From Lachnospiraceae bacterium (GTDB taxonomy: Bacteria; Bacillota; Clostridia; Lachnospirales; Lachnospiraceae): 8,672 nt of DNA. This document shows positions 5,677 through 8,672 of this stretch, one piece after another; the stretch's first letter is position 1, and each line of letters opens with the position of its first letter. The DNA lies in assembly GCA_017420605.1 (NCBI GenBank), contig JAFOIS010000205.1, positions 1 through 8,672 on the forward strand. Reading direction: 5' to 3'. A program made the position numbers and the translations under genes. Under the pieces are notes generated by a model. That model was not told where the DNA came from and ran no database searches. It worked only from the letters and a program-made list of their open reading frames with translations.

Positions 5677-7131
5677 ATGGTTTTTCTTTCCGCAGTACTT
5701 CTTCCGATCGTCCTCGGCACAGCCGCCGCGCTGCTGCATGTTTCGTATGCAGGGAAAAAGATCCTGTATACGGCCGTCCTTATCCTGACGGATCTTCTGG
5801 CGCTGCTTTCCCTCGCCTATCCTCCGTCCATGTCGTTCTTCCGGCTGACGGAAGACGTCATTTTCGGCTTTTCTCTGGATGCGACGGGGAAATGGTTCCT
5901 ACTCGGCGTCGTCCTGCTTTACTCGGCTGCGCTTTTCTATGCCTTCTCCTATATGGAGCACGATCCGCATCCGGATATCTTCTTCGCCTTTTACTTCGTA
6001 TCCTACGGCGCCATGCTTTCGATCTGCGCCGCGTCGAACCTTGTGACTCTCTACTTCTGCTTTGAGATCGCGACCCTGACCTCCGTGCCGCTCGTTCTGC
6101 AGGAACGTACGAAGGAAGCGATCGCCGCCGCGCTGAAATACCTCTTTTATTCGATCGGCGGCGCACTCCTCGGTCTGTGGGGCGTATTCTACGTCTATCT
6201 CTATTCCGTTCCCGACAAAGATTTTCGCCTGTCCGGGATCCTCGACCCGGCAAAATATGCCGGCCATGAAAACCTTCTTCTTGCGGTCATCTTCATCGCC
6301 ATCATCGGCTTCGGCACCAAAGCCGGCCTTTATCCGATGCACGGCTGGCTTCCTACGGCACATCCGATCGCGCCCGCGCCGGCTTCCGCCCTTCTGTCCG
6401 GCATCATCGCGAAAGCCGGCGTCCTTGCCGTGATCCGTCTTGTCTATTTTTCAGTCGGCGCGCAGTTCCTTCGGGGGACCTGGGTACAGACCGCCTGGAT
6501 GTGCCTGTGCATGCTGACGATCTTCATGGGATCGATGATGGCGTTCCGGGAGAAGATCACGAAAAAACGGCTGGCCTATTCCACCATCAGCCAGATCTCC
6601 TACCTCCTGCTCGGCTTAAGTTTCCTTTCCCCGGAAGGCTTCTCCGCCGGCATGCTGCAGTTTATGGCGCATGCGTCGGCGAAAGGCTGCCTCTTCCTGT
6701 GCGCCGGTATCTTCATGCACAACGCCGGTAAAACACGCGTGGACGAACTGCGCGGTCTCGGACGCCGCATGCCGTTCGTCTTCTGGTGCTTCCTTTTCGC
6801 CGCTCTCTCGCTGGTCGGCATCCCGCCGATGGGCGGCTTCTCCGCGAAATGGTATCTGGCCCTGGCCTCGCTCGGGAACGGCTACGGCGTGCTCTCGGTC
6901 CTGCCGGTGGTCATCCTTCTTATCTCCGCGCTGCTTACGGCAGGCTATACGTTCCCGATCGTGATCGACGGGTTCTTCCCCGGCAAAGACTTTGCGGGCG
7001 AATCGGACGAAAAGATCAGGGTGCCTTACGCCATGCTGATCCCGCTTGCCGTCTTCTGCACCGTCAGCCTTCTTGTCGGTCTTTACGGCAGCCGGATCGC
7101 CGCCTTTTTCATGAACACACTGACCCGTTAG
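5677..7131 (+). CDS. Antiporter-like proton/Na+-conducting membrane subunit 2 (MrpD/NuoM-type)
   Basis: A 484-residue polytopic protein (~14 helices) of the Proton_antipo_M family. The ion-path residues are complete: E130 in FCFEIATLTSVPL, K215 in GFGTKAGLYPMHGWLPTAHP, K246 in GIIAKAGVLAVIRL, H332 and K336 in FMAHASAKGCLFLCAGIFMH, and a late Lys in GIPPMGGFSAKWYLALA. The GFGTKAGLYPMHGWLPTAHP stretch is typical of MrpD/NuoL/NuoM-like members and is closer to subunit 3 than to subunit 1. The gene is separated from subunit 1 by 53 nt but has a strong SD, and the same strand and composition argue for the same operon. It ends 9 nt before subunit 3. Role: one of the ion-translocating channels of the membrane arm. 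Assigning it to a specific NuoL, NuoM or MbhI equivalent is not possible by eye. Confidence 0.92.
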   Translation: MVFLSAVLLPIVLGTAAALLHVSYAGKKILYTAVLILTDLLALLSLAYPPSMSFFRLTEDVIFGFSLDATGKWFLLGVVLLYSAALFYAFSYMEHDPHPDIFFAFYFVSYGAMLSICAASNLVTLYFCFEIATLTSVPLVLQERTKEAIAAALKYLFYSIGGALLGLWGVFYVYLYSVPDKDFRLSGILDPAKYAGHENLLLAVIFIAIIGFGTKAGLYPMHGWLPTAHPIAPAPASALLSGIIAKAGVLAVIRLVYFSVGAQFLRGTWVQTAWMCLCMLTIFMGSMMAFREKITKKRLAYSTISQISYLLLGLSFLSPEGFSAGMLQFMAHASAKGCLFLCAGIFMHNAGKTRVDELRGLGRRMPFVFWCFLFAALSLVGIPPMGGFSAKWYLALASLGNGYGVLSVLPVVILLISALLTAGYTFPIVIDGFFPGKDFAGESDEKIRVPYAMLIPLAVFCTVSLLVGLYGSRIAAFFMNTLTR

Positions 7132-7140
7132 GAGTTCTCC

Positions 7141-8613
7141 ATGCACGAAGCATCCTGCCTTCTTCTTCCGATCGCCCTGCCTCTTGCCGGAGGGCTCTTC
7201 AGCCTCTTCGTGCGGATCCGTAACGTCCGTCTTCTGCACGTGATCCTGGAGATCACCGCCGTGATCACGACGGCGCTGACGCTGCTCCTTCTTAAGGAGC
7301 AGTCCGGCGGCGTCTTTACGCTGTACTCCTTTGCGCAGGGCTTCTCCCTGTCGTTTATGGCGGACGGCGCGGCCAAGGTCTTTGCCGCGATCGTCTCCAT
7401 CCTCTGGCCGTTCGTGCAGCTCTATGCCTACGCGTATCTCGAGGGCGACCCGCGCCAGCGGCATTTCTTCGGCTTCTTCATGATGACGTACGGCATCACG
7501 CTCGGGATCGCCTTCTCCGCGAATCTGCTGACGCTCTACGTCCTCTTCGAGATGCTCACGCTCTCCACGATCCCGCTCGTGACCCATTACGGCGACCATG
7601 AAAGCATGTACGCGGGACGGAAATATGCCGCCTTCGTCATCGGGGGCGCTGCGCTCGGCTTTGTCGCGGTCGTCATCACGCACACCGGCTCCGAAACGGC
7701 CCTCTTTACGTTCGGCGGATATCTTTCGGATTTCTTCTCTCCGGCGCTCCTGCGCTGGACCTTCCTCGTCGGCTTTTTCGGTTTCGGCGCCAAGGCCGCG
7801 ATCTTCCCGCTGCACAGCTGGCTGCCGACCGCTTCCTGCGCGCCGACGCCCGTCACGGCGCTGCTGCACGCGGTCGCCGTCGTGAATTCCGGCGTCTTCG
7901 CCATCCTCAGACTCACATGGTACACCTTCGGGCCGGCTCTTCTGCGGGGAACGTTCGCGCAGACGGTCGCGCTCCTTGCCGCGTCCTTTACGCTCCTTTA
8001 CAGTTCCTGGATCGCCGTGCGGGAGCGGCACTTAAAGCGCCGTCTCGCCTACTCAACCGTGAGCAATCTTTCCTATATGCTCTTCGGGATCCTTCTGCTC
8101 ACGGAAGAAGGAATGGTCGCCGGGCTGGCACACATGGTCTTCCACAGCATCATCAAACTGACGCTTTTCCTGTGTATCGGCGCGTTCATGCACGAGACCG
8201 GCAAATCGTATCTCTATGAAGTCGGCGGCGCCGGGCGGCGGATGCCCTGGGTCTTCGGCTTCTATACCATCAACGCGCTGTCGCTCATCGGGATCCCCAT
8301 GCTCTGCGGTTTCGTATCGAAATGGCGGCTTCTGGAAGCCGGTGCGCAGGAAGGGCATCCCGCCGCCATCGTCGGGATCGGCGCCCTTCTTATGTCCGCA
8401 CTGCTGTGCGCGATCTATGAGCTCACCATCTCGGCGCGCGCTTTCTTCCCCGCGCAGGGACAGGACCGCTTCATCGGCGCCCACGACGGTCCCGAAGGCG
8501 GCTGGCGCATGCATCTTCCGATCGCTGTATTCACGATCGCGGATATTTATTTCGGAATCGCGCCGGGAGCGCTGCTTGCGTATCTCGACCTGATCGCACG
8601 GGGGGCAGTATGA
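7141..8613 (+). CDS. Antiporter-like proton/Na+-conducting membrane subunit 3 (MrpD/NuoL-type)
   Basis: A 490-residue polytopic protein, the third Proton_antipo_M member in a row. It retains E137 (VLFEMLTLSTIPLV), K218 (GFGAKAAIFPLHSWLPTASC), H335/K339 (MVFHSIIKLTLFL) and a late Lys (GFVSKWRLLEAG). In helix 8, where subunits 1 and 2 carry Lys, the segment reads HAVAVVNSGVFAILRL, with H243 and N249. This resembles NuoL, which has a helix-8 His and a non-Lys residue at the matching point (E. coli HAATMVTAGVYL). A TTAGGAG sequence spanning the previous stop serves as SD for ATG 7141. The TGA at 8611-8613 overlaps the next ATG. Subunits 2 and 3 share their central motifs and are probably ancient duplicates. 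Function inferred from family: ion translocation coupled to the complex's redox module. Confidence 0.92.
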   Translation: MHEASCLLLPIALPLAGGLFSLFVRIRNVRLLHVILEITAVITTALTLLLLKEQSGGVFTLYSFAQGFSLSFMADGAAKVFAAIVSILWPFVQLYAYAYLEGDPRQRHFFGFFMMTYGITLGIAFSANLLTLYVLFEMLTLSTIPLVTHYGDHESMYAGRKYAAFVIGGAALGFVAVVITHTGSETALFTFGGYLSDFFSPALLRWTFLVGFFGFGAKAAIFPLHSWLPTASCAPTPVTALLHAVAVVNSGVFAILRLTWYTFGPALLRGTFAQTVALLAASFTLLYSSWIAVRERHLKRRLAYSTVSNLSYMLFGILLLTEEGMVAGLAHMVFHSIIKLTLFLCIGAFMHETGKSYLYEVGGAGRRMPWVFGFYTINALSLIGIPMLCGFVSKWRLLEAGAQEGHPAAIVGIGALLMSALLCAIYELTISARAFFPAQGQDRFIGAHDGPEGGWRMHLPIAVFTIADIYFGIAPGALLAYLDLIARGAV

Positions 8614-8672
8614 TCATCGCAGCATTAGTCGGCCTTCCGTTCCTGGAAGGGATCCTTCTTTACATGATCGGC
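8610..8672 (+). CDS. Start of a further membrane protein of the same operon (partial)
   Basis: ATG 8610 overlaps the TGA of subunit 3 (ATGA), repeating the coupling seen upstream, and the frame stays open for 21 codons to the window edge. The start, MIIAALVGLPFLEGILLYMI, is a hydrophobic helix typical of the first transmembrane segment of NuoL/M-like or NuoH-like subunits. Too little is visible to name the family. Context makes either a fourth antiporter-like subunit or a NuoH/MbhM-like anchoring subunit likely. The G-run just upstream (8600-8605, GGGGGG) could act as a poor SD. Confidence 0.6.
   Translation, partial: MIIAALVGLPFLEGILLYMIG

Noticed and set aside
6616..8031. 471-codon open frame on the minus strand across subunits 2 and 3
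   Set aside because: It is antisense to two firm membrane-protein genes, is very rich in Arg, Glu, Asp, Gly and His as expected for the complement of Leu/Ala/Ser/Phe-rich codons, and shows no recognisable domain.

Overview
The window is a single, densely packed, rightward gene block from what looks like a GC-rich anaerobic bacterium, most likely a Bacillota/Clostridia member. That placement is an inference from gene content, strong GGAGG-type ribosome binding sites and C/G-ending codons; no marker gene confirms it. There are no RNA genes, mobile elements, CRISPR arrays or intergenic stretches longer than about 55 nt.

Layout. Positions 36-503 encode a GNAT-type N-acetyltransferase. Positions 525-1349 encode an unrecognised soluble protein whose first ~140 residues resemble the non-catalytic N-terminal module of certain glycoside hydrolases, but no catalytic barrel follows. 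From 1362 to the right edge runs a membrane-complex operon: MrpE, MrpF, MrpG, an MbhD-like (DUF4040) subunit, a fused MbhE+MrpB-like subunit, MrpC, and then three consecutive large MrpD/NuoL/M/N-type antiporter-like subunits. A further reading frame starts at 8610 and is cut by the window end. All junctions from MrpE to the first MrpD overlap by 1-8 nt, which suggests translational coupling.

Interpretation. The order E-F-G-D(DUF4040)-E/B fusion-C-D, with no full-length MrpA, follows the archaeal membrane-bound hydrogenase (Mbh) and Mbx operons rather than the classic mrpABCDEFG order of stand-alone Na+/H+ antiporters. The most economical reading is that this is the ion-pumping membrane arm of a respiratory complex of the Mbh/Mbx/complex-I superfamily. 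Its electron-transfer module (NuoB/C/D/H/I-like or NiFe-hydrogenase-like subunits) would lie beyond the right edge. No catalytic or Fe-S subunit is visible here, so a variant stand-alone antiporter cannot be excluded. Three (possibly four) antiporter-like subunits make the arm larger than that of P. furiosus Mbh and comparable in number to complex I (NuoL/M/N).
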